DNA of 64,000 bases from Fidelibacterota bacterium (GTDB taxonomy: Bacteria > Fidelibacterota > Marinisomatia > Marinisomatales > UBA1611), in contig JADHUI010000009.1 of NCBI GenBank assembly GCA_016784605.1, positions 1-64,000 on the forward strand. Direction: 5' to 3'. How positions within the stretch are numbered: position 1 is the first letter of the stretch; the number at the start of each line of letters is the position of its first letter. The translations under genes were made by a program, and so were the position numbers. Positions 1 through 9,059 of the stretch are shown here, piece by piece. The notes below the pieces were generated by a model. It saw only the letters and a program-made list of their open reading frames with translations. It was not told where the DNA came from and made no database searches.

Positions 1-145
1 TATAATGATGACTTTCATCTTTACACTCAACATCACATATACTATACCCGTCAGGTTGTTGACTATGATGGAAATTCACATGGACAGATCCCAAGACAAA
101 TAGGACAACTAATCCATATGAAATAATATTTTTTACGAAATTCAT
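1..145 (-). CDS. Partial secreted protein of unknown function (N-terminus only)
   Basis: An ATG at 145 opens a frame that runs off the left edge, giving 48 residues. The start is MNFVKNIISYGLVVLFVLGS, a short positively charged n-region then a hydrophobic stretch, typical of a signal peptide or signal anchor. After it comes a hydrophilic His/Asp/Glu-rich part with two cysteines (CDVEC). A weak AGTAGG precedes the ATG almost without a spacer, so the start is only probable. I do not recognise the family; the rest of the protein lies outside the window. It is the first gene downstream of the initiator tRNA, but a terminator separates them. Confidence 0.45.
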   Translation of the reverse strand, partial: MNFVKNIISYGLVVLFVLGSVHVNFHHSQQPDGYSICDVECKDESHHY

Positions 146-224
146 CCTACTGAATTTTAATTATTTTTTTATTAAAAAAACACTCTTAACGAAGCGGGTA
201 TGCATAAAACTGAACTACACGAAA

Positions 225-262
225 ATGAAAAACCCCAATTTCTTCTCGAGAAATCAGGGTTC
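225..262 (-). terminator. Rho-independent terminator of the initiator tRNA gene
   Basis: On the minus strand, just after the tRNA 3' end, AACCC and ATTTCT pair with AGAAAT and GGGTT around a short TCTCG-type loop, with a 2x2 internal mismatch. A run of T follows. It probably ends the tRNA transcript. Confidence 0.7.
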
Positions 263-270
263 TTCGTTCG

Positions 271-344
<74 letters not shown>

Positions 345-444
345 ATCATTTGATTGTTATTCTGGTAAAAAATGACTCATTAAAATGCAAAAGCAGATCA
401 AAAAGTGCCGCGAAAATTAGAGGATTTATTACGCTTACACAAGA

Positions 445-1461
445 CTACTTTATTTCAATTTCAAGAAAAATGGGCATATGATCCGAATAACCACCTAGAA
501 GGCGACTTCCTGCCCAAAACCGAAACGGGAATCCATCATACTTCCCACCATGTTGTCTATACTTTTCTCCATCAAAGACAGAAACAGAATTTGAAACCAA
601 GCCCCAACCTCTATCATCCATCAATCCACGGCTCACAATTAAATGGTCATACACCATATCTTTTCCACCGTATTTATACGTACTTCCATTAGGATTTCGG
701 TGAAATGGTTTCATCACATTCCATAATATACTTTTTCCGCGACCTAAGTCTGAAAGATTCATACTTGCACCAAGATGTTTATTCACAGATGGGTCTGTCG
801 GTTCATCATTCAAATCTCCCATAACAATAATATCCGCAGATGGATCTTTGTTAAGGATTTTTTCAATTTCAATTCTAAGTGTTTTTCCTGCCGCAGCCCT
901 TAATGGAATGGTTTTTTTAACACCGCCATATTTCGAAGGCCAATGATTCACAAATACATAAAATGAATGTCCATCAGATTCCAATTTTACGAACAGAATA
1001 TCTCTCGTTTTTCCACCTGTGGGTAATGAAAGATGAATGGGTTTAGACGATAGAATTTGCACCTTTGAAGCATCATAATAAAGGGCCACATCAATTCCAC
1101 GATTGTCAGGTGAATCATAATGCACAATGGAATAATCTCTTACATCGCAAAATTGATTCCATCTTTCGAGCATATCTTTATTCTCTATTTCACAAAGTCC
1201 AAATATATCCGGATTTATTTTGGTCAATACTTCAGAAAGGTTTTTAAGTTTCAATATCATCACATCAGGTTTCATTTCCTTTTTTCCACCTAAGGCAAAT
1301 TCATCATCATTCACCCCTTTATCATTATGTTCGTCAAATAAATTTTCAACATTCCAAAAGCCAACTTTTAAGGATGAATGCTCTTTCCCTGCCAGCAAAG
1401 AAACCATCAATACAAATGGTGAAAATATTCGAATCCAACGGCGATGATTTAAAATAAACAT
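445..1461 (-). CDS. Secreted endonuclease/exonuclease/phosphatase (EEP) family protein
   Basis: 338 aa. Residues 1-25 form a signal peptide (basic start then a hydrophobic run ending near LLAG). The mature part is an EEP (DNase I-like) domain: the metal-binding Asn/Glu at VGFWNVENLFD, the GDLND motif in IIVMGDLNDEPTDP, and the terminal SDHMPI motif that carries the catalytic Asp-His. Such secreted proteins cleave phosphodiesters or phosphomonoesters (extracellular nucleases, sphingomyelinase-like enzymes); the substrate cannot be read from sequence. Secretion suggests phosphate or nucleotide scavenging. It follows yigZ after about 110 bp that hold an inverted repeat, so it may have separate expression. 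Confidence 0.85.
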   Translation of the reverse strand: MFILNHRRWIRIFSPFVLMVSLLAGKEHSSLKVGFWNVENLFDEHNDKGVNDDEFALGGKKEMKPDVMILKLKNLSEVLTKINPDIFGLCEIENKDMLERWNQFCDVRDYSIVHYDSPDNRGIDVALYYDASKVQILSSKPIHLSLPTGGKTRDILFVKLESDGHSFYVFVNHWPSKYGGVKKTIPLRAAAGKTLRIEIEKILNKDPSADIIVMGDLNDEPTDPSVNKHLGASMNLSDLGRGKSILWNVMKPFHRNPNGSTYKYGGKDMVYDHLIVSRGLMDDRGWGLVSNSVSVFDGEKYRQHGGKYDGFPFRFWAGSRLLGGYSDHMPIFLEIEIK

Positions 1462-1501
1462 ATTTGAAACCTTTCTTCCTTTATTACGTATTAAGAGATG
1501 T

Positions 1502-1566
1502 GGGGCAGGCGTGTTACCCTAAACTACCCTCCTTGATTACCTCCTTGGTTTGGATTCGCCTGCTCC
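1502..1566. repeat. Intergenic inverted repeat (10-bp arms, 45-nt loop)
   Basis: The arms GGGGCAGGCG and CGCCTGCTCC pair at 9 of 10 positions across a 45-nt loop, directly after the yigZ stop codon. The loop (minus strand) contains two AAGGAGG-like tracts 14 nt apart. There is no T-run after the stem in either direction, so it is not a standard intrinsic terminator. Function unknown. Confidence 0.5.
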
Positions 1567-1571
1567 TTTTT

Positions 1572-2177
1572 TTATTCATTCCAAGGCTCTAGAAATCCAT
1601 GCCCATGTGTTAAATCTTTTACAGATTTTATACACGCATTCACTTTAGTTCGAGGGCATTCAATTTTCCACACAATCGTTCCTGCAGATTGATCTTCTAA
1701 AATTTTACTGTCTAATTGAGATAAGTGGGATGCAATGGATCCATAGAAATCCATGGGAGCGGTAAGTTTGTAAATAACAACATCCTGAAATGGAACACGA
1801 TTAACGGATTGAATTGTATCAGATGCGGATTGTCCATAAGATTCGATTAATCCACGTTTCCCTAATTTTGTTCCACCAAAATACCGAATTACAACTAATC
1901 CCACATTGACTAATTCATATTGTTTTAACTGATTTAAAATGGGTAATCCAGCGGACCCGTTTGGTTCGCCTGCGTCGGAAGCATTTTCTTCAATTTCATG
2001 AGTATTTAGAATGCGATATCCCCAACAAAAATGCCGTGCATTATAATACTCTTTTTTTAAGTCTTTTAAATCGCTTCTGAATTGGGTGGTGTTTGAAATG
2101 GCGAAAATATGCCCAATAAATTCAGATTGCTTCTCTTTATAAACCGATGTCCCTTTTTTCTGAATTGTATATTTCAA
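1572..2177 (-). CDS. yigZ: YigZ/IMPACT (UPF0029) family protein
   Basis: 201 aa. Family hallmarks: KQSEFIGH near residue 17, ARHFCWGYR (47-55), AGEPNGSAGLPIL (69-81) and VVIRYFGGTKLGKRGLIESY (95-114), followed by the smaller C-terminal domain. IMPACT proteins are linked to translation control in eukaryotes; bacterial YigZ has no settled biochemical role. The start is TTG, overlapping the der stop codon (TTGA); no ATG fits the family's N-terminus. This overlap suggests translational coupling to der. The usual family motif is DDGEP; here it is SDAGEP. Confidence 0.85.
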   Translation of the reverse strand: MKYTIQKKGTSVYKEKQSEFIGHIFAISNTTQFRSDLKDLKKEYYNARHFCWGYRILNTHEIEENASDAGEPNGSAGLPILNQLKQYELVNVGLVVIRYFGGTKLGKRGLIESYGQSASDTIQSVNRVPFQDVVIYKLTAPMDFYGSIASHLSQLDSKILEDQSAGTIVWKIECPRTKVNACIKSVKDLTHGHGFLEPWNE

Positions 2178-3490
2178 CTTTTTCTAAATGAAATTCTTGT
2201 TGGAATTCCTTCTAAATCAAAGGCAGCTCTTAACGAATTTTCTATATGACGTTTATAATGTGTTTTAATTAATCGTGGGTAATTTGTGTAGAATGCAAAA
2301 ACGGCAGGAGCCCGATGGACTTGAGCTAAATATTTTAACTTTATTACTTTTCCTTTTTCTGCTGGAGGAGGACTTCGTCGAATAAACTGCCTTAAATAAT
2401 CGTTTAACTCCCTCGCCGAAAGAATTTGCCTTGATCGTTCAAAGACTTGGTCCGCAACTTCAAGCACCTTGTGAATGCGTTGATGTGTATCGGCAGAAAT
2501 GAATATAATGGGGTAATGATTCAATGCTCTAAACTGATACCGAATTTCATCGGCAAATTCTTTCATAGTATTGGTTTTTTTTGAGATTAAATCCCATTTA
2601 TTTACAATGAGAATCAATCCTTTACCTTTTTCAATTACATGATCCACAATTGCTTTATCTTGTTTTCCAAATCCTTTATCAGCATCCACAAGAACTAAGG
2701 CGACATCACACTGGTCAATCGCCTTCTGAGAACGAACGGTACTATAAAATTCAATTTTATCGGTGACTTTAGATAATTTTCTTAATCCAGCCGTATCCAC
2801 TAAAGTAAAATCTTTTCCATGCCATTTCAGATGCGAATCAATTGAATCTCTTGTTGTACCCGCAATGGGCGTTACAATTGATTGCTCTCTTTTCAGGAGT
2901 GCGTTGGTTAAAGATGATTTACCTACATTAGGCATACCAACAACAGCCAGACGAACCGTTTTACTTTCATCTTCAAATCGATCCGATTCTTTTAATCCCA
3001 ATATATCAACTATTTCATCGAGTAAATCACCTGTCAATCGCCCATTTAATGCAGACAATGGCATGAGATTATCAAAACCCAATTCAAAAAAGGCATTTCG
3101 ATTGGGATCATCTTTCAAACTATCGCATTTATTGACTGCAACTAAACAAGGTTTCCCTGTTTCACGAATAAATTGAGCCAATGTAATATCACTTGCTGTG
3201 GGACTCTCATGACCATCAACCATAAATAAAACCATATCGGCTTCCCCGAGAGCCAATTCTGCTTGTTCCCGTACCGCCGCATTGAAAATATCCACATCTT
3301 CCGGGATATATCCACCGGTATCCACAAAACGAAGGAAATAACCTGTCCAATCCATCGTACCATAAAGACGATCACGCGTGATGCCTTCCTGAGCATCAAC
3401 AATAGCCTGACGCTCACTCAAAACTCGGTTAAAAAAAGTTGATTTCCCCACATTAGGTCTACCGACTATTGCAATAAGAGGAGCATTCAT
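2174..3490 (-). CDS. der: Ribosome-assembly GTPase Der (EngA)
   Basis: Double-GTPase essential for 50S subunit assembly. With the ATG at 3490 it is 438 aa. First G domain: P-loop GRPNVGKST (10-18), DTGG switch II (57-60), NKCD. Second G domain: GMPNVGKSS (185-193), DTAG, NKWD. A C-terminal KH-like domain follows. I prefer ATG 3490 over a TTG 15 bp upstream because GGGAAG lies at SD distance, the ATG overlaps the previous stop as ATGA, and the family begins right before the first P-loop. It lies between a VOC protein and yigZ, both overlapping it by 4 bp. Confidence 0.96.
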   Translation of the reverse strand: MNAPLIAIVGRPNVGKSTFFNRVLSERQAIVDAQEGITRDRLYGTMDWTGYFLRFVDTGGYIPEDVDIFNAAVREQAELALGEADMVLFMVDGHESPTASDITLAQFIRETGKPCLVAVNKCDSLKDDPNRNAFFELGFDNLMPLSALNGRLTGDLLDEIVDILGLKESDRFEDESKTVRLAVVGMPNVGKSSLTNALLKREQSIVTPIAGTTRDSIDSHLKWHGKDFTLVDTAGLRKLSKVTDKIEFYSTVRSQKAIDQCDVALVLVDADKGFGKQDKAIVDHVIEKGKGLILIVNKWDLISKKTNTMKEFADEIRYQFRALNHYPIIFISADTHQRIHKVLEVADQVFERSRQILSARELNDYLRQFIRRSPPPAEKGKVIKLKYLAQVHRAPAVFAFYTNYPRLIKTHYKRHIENSLRAAFDLEGIPTRISFRKS

Positions 3491-3825
3491 TTTTTTTCTT
3501 CCCAAAGATTAAAGGTGAATCCGAATGGATCTTTCATATAACAATCTTTTCCCTTCCCTTCCCATTTGATGATTTCACATCCATGAGATAATAAATAATT
3601 TTTAGCTAATTCCACATCTTCTACCACATATTCCATAACCATCCCTTCAACACCTGGGTTGGGTTGAACATACATAAGAATTGGATCATTTTTAATTTCC
3701 AAATGAGAATCCTTTTCACAGACATCTAAACCCATAACATCTTTATAAAAATGAGCTGATTGTTTCCAATCTTTGGTATGGTGAGCCACACAAGGACTCA
3801 TGCGGAATGTAGGTTTCTTTTGCAT
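3487..3825 (-). CDS. VOC (glyoxalase/bleomycin-resistance) superfamily protein
   Basis: 112 aa, one VOC module (two beta-alpha-beta-beta-beta halves). The N-terminal half carries DWKQSAHFYKDVMGLDV and the C-terminal half DVELAKNYLLSHGCEI then DPFGFTFNLWE, which is the usual VOC ending with the metal-ligand Glu. VOC proteins are metal-dependent lyases, dioxygenases or drug-binding proteins; a single module this short usually dimerises. Substrate unknown. Its stop overlaps the der start codon (ATGA), so the two are co-translated. Confidence 0.8.
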   Translation of the reverse strand: MQKKPTFRMSPCVAHHTKDWKQSAHFYKDVMGLDVCEKDSHLEIKNDPILMYVQPNPGVEGMVMEYVVEDVELAKNYLLSHGCEIIKWEGKGKDCYMKDPFGFTFNLWEEKK

Positions 3826-3896
3826 AATGTTGATTAAATATAGTCAGGAATTTAATGTGGACTTCACCAACCACGAAGGGTTGATATCGTTTTTCG

Positions 3897-4208
3897 TCAA
3901 CGACTTCTTTCTTCGTCTAAGAGCATTCCTGACCATAGAGTAAAAATCAGAATGCCCATTATGATACCCATTAATCGAAAATAATCCATTCCCAGATTTA
4001 ATCGAATTGTGATTAAATCTACCCCAACTTTCATCCATAAAAAGACCAATGCAAATGTGATCCACTGAATTCCTTTCATAATAACGGGCTTATGAAGGAA
4101 AATAAAGAAGGGTAGAACCAAACATGCAAATGAGATTTCAATTGCACCTTGACGGAAAAAATGAGCGGAAATGACAATCCATGATATGAACAGAGGTATA
4201 AAACGCAT
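3897..4208 (-). CDS. Small integral membrane protein, unknown function
   Basis: 103 aa from the ATG at 4208 (MRFIPLFISW). Three to four hydrophobic segments: about residues 3-16, 25-38, 46-62 and 76-93, ending in a charged LLDEERSR tail. The open frame continues further upstream, but that part lies inside tRNA-Gly and cannot be protein-coding. The gene starts 17 bp after the tRNA, so it may share the tRNA promoter. I do not recognise a family; the size resembles small ATP synthase accessory or multidrug-type membrane proteins, but nothing supports a specific role. Confidence 0.6.
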   Translation of the reverse strand: MRFIPLFISWIVISAHFFRQGAIEISFACLVLPFFIFLHKPVIMKGIQWITFALVFLWMKVGVDLITIRLNLGMDYFRLMGIIMGILIFTLWSGMLLDEERSR

Positions 4209-4225
4209 AATCAGAATAATGATTG

Positions 4226-4297
4226 AGCGGGCGATGAGAATCGAACTCACGTCTCTAGCTTGGGAAGCTAGGGTAATAGCCATTATACGACGCCCGC
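4226..4297 (-). tRNA. tRNA-Gly (anticodon UCC)
   Basis: Cloverleaf on the minus strand: acceptor GCGGGCG/CGCCCGC, anticodon arm CTAGC-TTCCCAA-GCTAG with anticodon TCC, T-arm GTGAG/CTCAT with TTCGATT. 72 nt with discriminator T; CCA is not encoded. Confidence 0.95.
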
Positions 4298-4656
4298 ATG
4301 AGACCCTTAATTTACAAATTCGTTTTATTTTCGTTTCAATAATTTTTATATTTTTTAAACCTTAAACCCGATTGGTAACCAGATTCTCTTATGTTTCGTA
4401 TCCACGGCAGTTAGACGAATTGATGATATTTATGTCATATTTTATTGACTCATTTATGGAAAAAGGGGAAAGGATTTTGTAACATTTTTCTCGACGACAA
4501 TACAGGTTTTCTCATTTTAGTTGTTGGATGATTAAAATGACGGTTTATATATTCATCACCGCCAACCGTACGATTCATTATCTTTTTATTTGTCAGCATT
4601 CTTTTGGGATGTTTTTAAAACGGTATTAAACCAATTATTAATTAGGAATTTTGTCT
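4298..4656. other. Divergent intergenic region upstream of nrdJ and tRNA-Gly
   Basis: About 360 bp with no gene. It must hold the promoters for tRNA-Gly (minus) and nrdJ (plus). A TTGACT at about 4445 could be a -35 element, but no good -10 box follows at 16-18 bp. I looked for a cobalamin riboswitch and for paired NrdR boxes, as expected for a B12-dependent RNR, and found neither. Confidence 0.4.
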
Positions 4657-7068
4657 ATGGCAGAAGCTATGGAATTAGACTTAACCATTTCGGAATCAGG
4701 GTCCGAACCAGGGAAATCATCTGTTCCACAGGCCTTTTTAGATTTAAAGCCAACTGTGGAAGATCAAACAGAAACGAATCCATATTCTAAAGCTGAGTAT
4801 TATAAAAATGATGATCTTGGCGCAAATGTATTAACCAATAAATATCTCGCTCCTTATGAAGAGCATCCTTTTCAATTATGGGAACGGCAAGCAGTTGCCA
4901 TATCATCGGTAGAAAAAACAAAAGCTACACGCGCAGAATGGGAAAAGAAATTTTACTCTATATTAGAAGATTTTAAATTTGTTCCTGGTGGACGAATTAT
5001 GCACGGCGCTGGTCGAGACGATATTACAACTACACTTAATAATTGTTACGTTGTCGCGATAAAAGATGATTCCATTTCATCCATTTATGAAACAATCATC
5101 AATGAGGCAATGACCTACAAATATGGCGGTGGTTGTGGACATGATTTATCCATACTTCGCCCTTCAGGCGATGCCATTAATGGTACGGGTGGCAGTTCAT
5201 GTGGTCCAACAGGATTCATGAATCTATTTAGCGAAAATACAAATACAATCGCCCAACATGGTCGTCGTGGGGCAAATATGCAAACTATTAGTATTGATCA
5301 TCCAGATGTTGAAAAATTCATTGAAATTAAAACCGGCAATGTGGATATGGTTAAATATTCAAATATTTCTGTTTTACTCACGCATGAATTCATGGAAGCT
5401 GTGCAATCAGATAGTGATTTCAATTTGCGTTGGGGAGGCGAAATATATAAAACACTTCCCGCCAAAGATTTATGGAATAAAATTATCAATCATGCTCATG
5501 AGAGCGCGGAACCGGGTCTTCTCTTTTGGGACACCATGAAAGATTACCATAATGCTGAATATTGTAGCCCACTAATTTCAACAAACCCTTGCGCTGAACA
5601 GCCGTTACCCGATGGTGGCTGTTGTAATCTTGGTGCTGTAAATCTTGAACGATTTGTCGATAAAGATGGAAGTTTTCTCATAGATCAATTTAAAGATACC
5701 GTTTCGACTGGTATTCGATTTTTAGATAATGTGATTGATTATAATTTGGATCGACATGCATTAGAAGATCAAAAACAAAATGCATTAAATGATCGCCGTG
5801 TTGGATTGGGTATTCTAGGTTTAGGTGATATGTTGGTCCGTATGGGCATTCAATATGATAGTGAGGATGCTTTACAAACAGTAAGCCAGATTATGCAAAT
5901 TTTCCGTGATACTGCTTATGCAACTAGTATCGAAATTGGACAGGAAAAAGGTGCTTTCAAACACTACGATTGGAAGGGATATAGTAAAAGTAAATTCGTA
6001 AAAAAATTACCAAAATCACTTCAATCAAAAATTAAAGAACATGGCATTCGTAATGCAACAATTACCACTGTTGCTCCAACAGGTAGTGGCGCAATTGTAG
6101 CTCGAGTTACATCAGGCATTGAACCTATTTTTGCCACTTCCTATAAACGGCGTGTTAAGAAAAATGATGGCTACGGAAATGCTTTTGATGAGTATAAAGT
6201 ATATCATCCTATCATTGAAAAACTATTTGGGGATGATGCTAATTTACCAGATTATGTCAAAACAGCTCATAATGTTGATGCGTCCTTTCGAATAAAAATG
6301 CAGGGTAAAATTCAAGAATTCATTGATTCATCCATTTCATCAACTGTCAATCTTCCAGAAGATATTTCAAAAGATGCGGTCGGCGATATTTATATGGAAG
6401 CCTACAAATCTGGCTTAAAGGGAATCACAGTTTACAGAGAAGGAAGCCGAGAAGGAATTCTCATTTCTGATGAGCCTAAAAAGAAAAAAGTAACAGCCAC
6501 CAATAATGAAGTTGCTTCTGAAACACAAGTGGATAAAGCACCCCGTTTACGACCGGTGCAAACTCAAGGTGTCACGCGTCGAATCCGTACGGGAGAAGGG
6601 ACACTTTATATAACCATTAATGAAGATGAAAATGGCTTATGTGAAGTGTTTACTACCATCGGTAAGGCTGGCGGGCATGCAGCTGCACAGTCTGAAGCAA
6701 TTAGCCGGCTCATTTCTCTAGCTCTACGATCAGGGATTGACCCAAATGCTATTGTACGCCAATTAAAAGGGATTAGTGGTCCAAACCCAACCTGGGAAGA
6801 TGGACGTCTAATTTTATCTACACCTGATGCTATAGGAAAATCATTAGATGATTATCTCATTGAACGTAATGATACATCAGTGTCCGACTTAGAAAGCAAA
6901 GAGGCTGTTCGTTTCACTTTGGCTCAAAATGATGAATCTGAAAAGACTTTCAAATCTGAAGGATTGGCTGATGGAATAACAATGTGTGGAGAATGTCACT
7001 CCCCCAGTGTGGTGGAAGAAGGCGGATGTAGAACATGTCGTAATTGCGGCTGGTCTAAATGTGAATAA
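4657..7068 (+). CDS. nrdJ: Class II (adenosylcobalamin-dependent) ribonucleoside-diphosphate reductase
   Basis: 803 aa; reduces ribonucleotides to deoxyribonucleotides with a B12-derived thiyl radical, without oxygen requirement. Visible motifs: NNCYV (first redox Cys about 130), GGGCGHDLSILRP, SSCGP, the radical loop NPCAEQPL (Cys about 312, Glu about 314), and APTGSG near 470. The C-terminus ends in a Cys-rich zinc-ribbon-like tail (CGECH...CRTCRNCGWSKC) that reloads the active-site disulfide. ATG 4657 is preferred over TTG 4651 because AGGA lies 9 bp upstream. It is the only plus-strand gene, monocistronic, closed by a strong terminator. No class I or class III RNR is in the window. Confidence 0.96.
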   Translation: MAEAMELDLTISESGSEPGKSSVPQAFLDLKPTVEDQTETNPYSKAEYYKNDDLGANVLTNKYLAPYEEHPFQLWERQAVAISSVEKTKATRAEWEKKFYSILEDFKFVPGGRIMHGAGRDDITTTLNNCYVVAIKDDSISSIYETIINEAMTYKYGGGCGHDLSILRPSGDAINGTGGSSCGPTGFMNLFSENTNTIAQHGRRGANMQTISIDHPDVEKFIEIKTGNVDMVKYSNISVLLTHEFMEAVQSDSDFNLRWGGEIYKTLPAKDLWNKIINHAHESAEPGLLFWDTMKDYHNAEYCSPLISTNPCAEQPLPDGGCCNLGAVNLERFVDKDGSFLIDQFKDTVSTGIRFLDNVIDYNLDRHALEDQKQNALNDRRVGLGILGLGDMLVRMGIQYDSEDALQTVSQIMQIFRDTAYATSIEIGQEKGAFKHYDWKGYSKSKFVKKLPKSLQSKIKEHGIRNATITTVAPTGSGAIVARVTSGIEPIFATSYKRRVKKNDGYGNAFDEYKVYHPIIEKLFGDDANLPDYVKTAHNVDASFRIKMQGKIQEFIDSSISSTVNLPEDISKDAVGDIYMEAYKSGLKGITVYREGSREGILISDEPKKKKVTATNNEVASETQVDKAPRLRPVQTQGVTRRIRTGEGTLYITINEDENGLCEVFTTIGKAGGHAAAQSEAISRLISLALRSGIDPNAIVRQLKGISGPNPTWEDGRLILSTPDAIGKSLDDYLIERNDTSVSDLESKEAVRFTLAQNDESEKTFKSEGLADGITMCGECHSPSVVEEGGCRTCRNCGWSKCE

Positions 7069-7089
7069 TCCTAAAATATCATTCATTAT

Positions 7090-7120
7090 AAAAAAAGCCC
7101 TTCATTGAAGGGCTTTTTTT
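7090..7120. terminator. Bidirectional Rho-independent terminator between nrdJ and frr
   Basis: AAGCCCTTC-ATT-GAAGGGCTT hairpin, flanked by seven A on one side and seven T on the other. It serves the convergent nrdJ (plus) and frr (minus) transcripts. Confidence 0.93.
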
Positions 7121-7146
7121 ATTTTAATTCACATAAACGAAATTCG

Positions 7147-7704
7147 TTAAACTTCTAAAATTTCGCTTTCTTTACTTTCTTGCATAATACTTAATTTTTT
7201 AATGTGTTCATCGGTCAATTTCTGCATATTATCATCCCGTCGACGAATTTCATCTTCTGAAATATGTTCTTCTTTTCCATATTCATGAAAATGATGTAAT
7301 GCATCACGTCTAACATTTCGAATAGCAACCCGTCCTTCTTCAACCAACTGATGAACATATTTGACTAAATCTTTACGACGTTCTTCTGATAAGGCTGGAA
7401 TTGGAATCATAACCACATTTCCATTATTCCCGGGGGTAAAACCCATATTAGCATTAGTAATAGCTTTTTCAATTTCTGGAATGAGCGATTTTTCAAAAGG
7501 TTGCAATGTAATTAATCTCGGTTCAGGAACAGAAATTGTCGCAACTTGATTTAAGGGTGACATAACACCGTAATAATCTACCTGAAGAGAGTTAAACATT
7601 TCAGGGTTTGCCCGGCCAGTTCTAACTTTATTAAGCTCAACTTGTGTATGAATCACAGCTTGATCCATTCTATGTTCTGCGTCTTGTTTTATTTCATCTA
7701 GCAT
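7147..7704 (-). CDS. frr: Ribosome recycling factor
   Basis: 185 aa, the normal RRF length; splits post-termination ribosomes together with EF-G. Motifs: LNKVRTGRANPEMFNSLQVDYYG in the coiled-coil domain, IPIPALSEERRKDLVK, and the conserved C-terminal helix ending KESEILEV. I start at ATG 7704: GGAG precedes it at 7 nt, and an earlier in-frame start would overlap pyrH. It is the last gene of the rplM-rpsI-rpsB-tsf-pyrH-frr run, 4 bp after pyrH, and ends before the bidirectional terminator. Confidence 0.96.
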   Translation of the reverse strand: MLDEIKQDAEHRMDQAVIHTQVELNKVRTGRANPEMFNSLQVDYYGVMSPLNQVATISVPEPRLITLQPFEKSLIPEIEKAITNANMGFTPGNNGNVVMIPIPALSEERRKDLVKYVHQLVEEGRVAIRNVRRDALHHFHEYGKEEHISEDEIRRRDDNMQKLTDEHIKKLSIMQESKESEILEV

Positions 7705-7708
7705 AATC

Positions 7709-8437
<729 letters not shown>

Positions 8438-9055
8438 TTAAGCTTGACCGTTAGATCCGTCTGATTCACCAATTGCAAATCGAACAAAACGATTTATAGA
8501 AATATTTTCTCCCAGTGTAGCAACTGTTTCTGTCAGTAAATCGCCGACATGTTTGTCTGGGTCTTTTATAAATACTTGTTCTAACAGACAGTTTTCAGAA
8601 AAATATTTTTTCATACGGCCATCAACCATCTTTTCAATGATATTTTCTGGCTTACCTGAATCTTTTGCTTGATCTATATAAATATTTCTTTCTCTATCCA
8701 CAATATCTTGCGGTACATTATCTTTGGATAAAGAAATTGGGTTAGTGGCTGCAATTTGCATGGCAATATTATGCGCTAATTCGTTGAAACCTTCAGTCTT
8801 TGCAACAAAATCGGTTTCGCAATTTAACTCAACTAAAACACCTAATCGACCACCAGCATGGATGTAAGAGTAAACCATACCTTCTTTGGTTGCCCGTGCG
8901 CCTTTTTTCTCAGCTTTAGCAGCACCGGATTTCCGTAAATAATCAACAGCTTGTTCCACATCGCCATTTGTTTCGAGTAATGCCTTTTTGCAATCCATCA
9001 TACCGGCACCCGTTTTATCTCTCAATGTTTTAACCTGTTTTGCGTCAATACTCAT
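8438..9055 (-). CDS. tsf: Elongation factor Ts (short form)
   Basis: 205 aa; guanine-nucleotide exchange factor for EF-Tu. It begins MSIDAKQVKTLRDKTGAGMMDCKKAL, the conserved N-terminal domain that contacts EF-Tu, followed by a core with the LNCETDFVAK motif. At about 205 aa it lacks much of the second half of the core found in the ~280-aa E. coli protein and is like the compact forms of Thermus or cyanobacteria. The longer frame upstream would overlap rpsB, so ATG 9055 (GAGGAAG upstream) is taken. Confidence 0.95.
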   Translation of the reverse strand: MSIDAKQVKTLRDKTGAGMMDCKKALLETNGDVEQAVDYLRKSGAAKAEKKGARATKEGMVYSYIHAGGRLGVLVELNCETDFVAKTEGFNELAHNIAMQIAATNPISLSKDNVPQDIVDRERNIYIDQAKDSGKPENIIEKMVDGRMKKYFSENCLLEQVFIKDPDKHVGDLLTETVATLGENISINRFVRFAIGESDGSNGQA

Positions 9056-9059
9056 TCGT

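Noticed and set aside
405-692. 95-aa plus-strand frame over the EEP gene
   Set aside because: Antisense shadow of a well-supported EEP protein; low-complexity His/Ser/Thr-rich, no ribosome site.
1502-1566. SRP or other known structured RNA
   Set aside because: The hairpin lacks the SRP GGAA-tetraloop core and other known consensus; it is reported only as an inverted repeat.
3844-4065. 73-aa minus-strand frame overlapping the membrane protein
   Set aside because: It overlaps the better-supported membrane-protein frame and has no coherent domain.
4209-4283. N-terminal extension of the small membrane protein
   Set aside because: These codons fall largely inside tRNA-Gly; the ATG at 4208 is the usable start.
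4298-4656. Cobalamin riboswitch or NrdR boxes upstream of nrdJ
   Set aside because: No B12-box-like core and no paired NrdR palindromes were seen on reading both strands.
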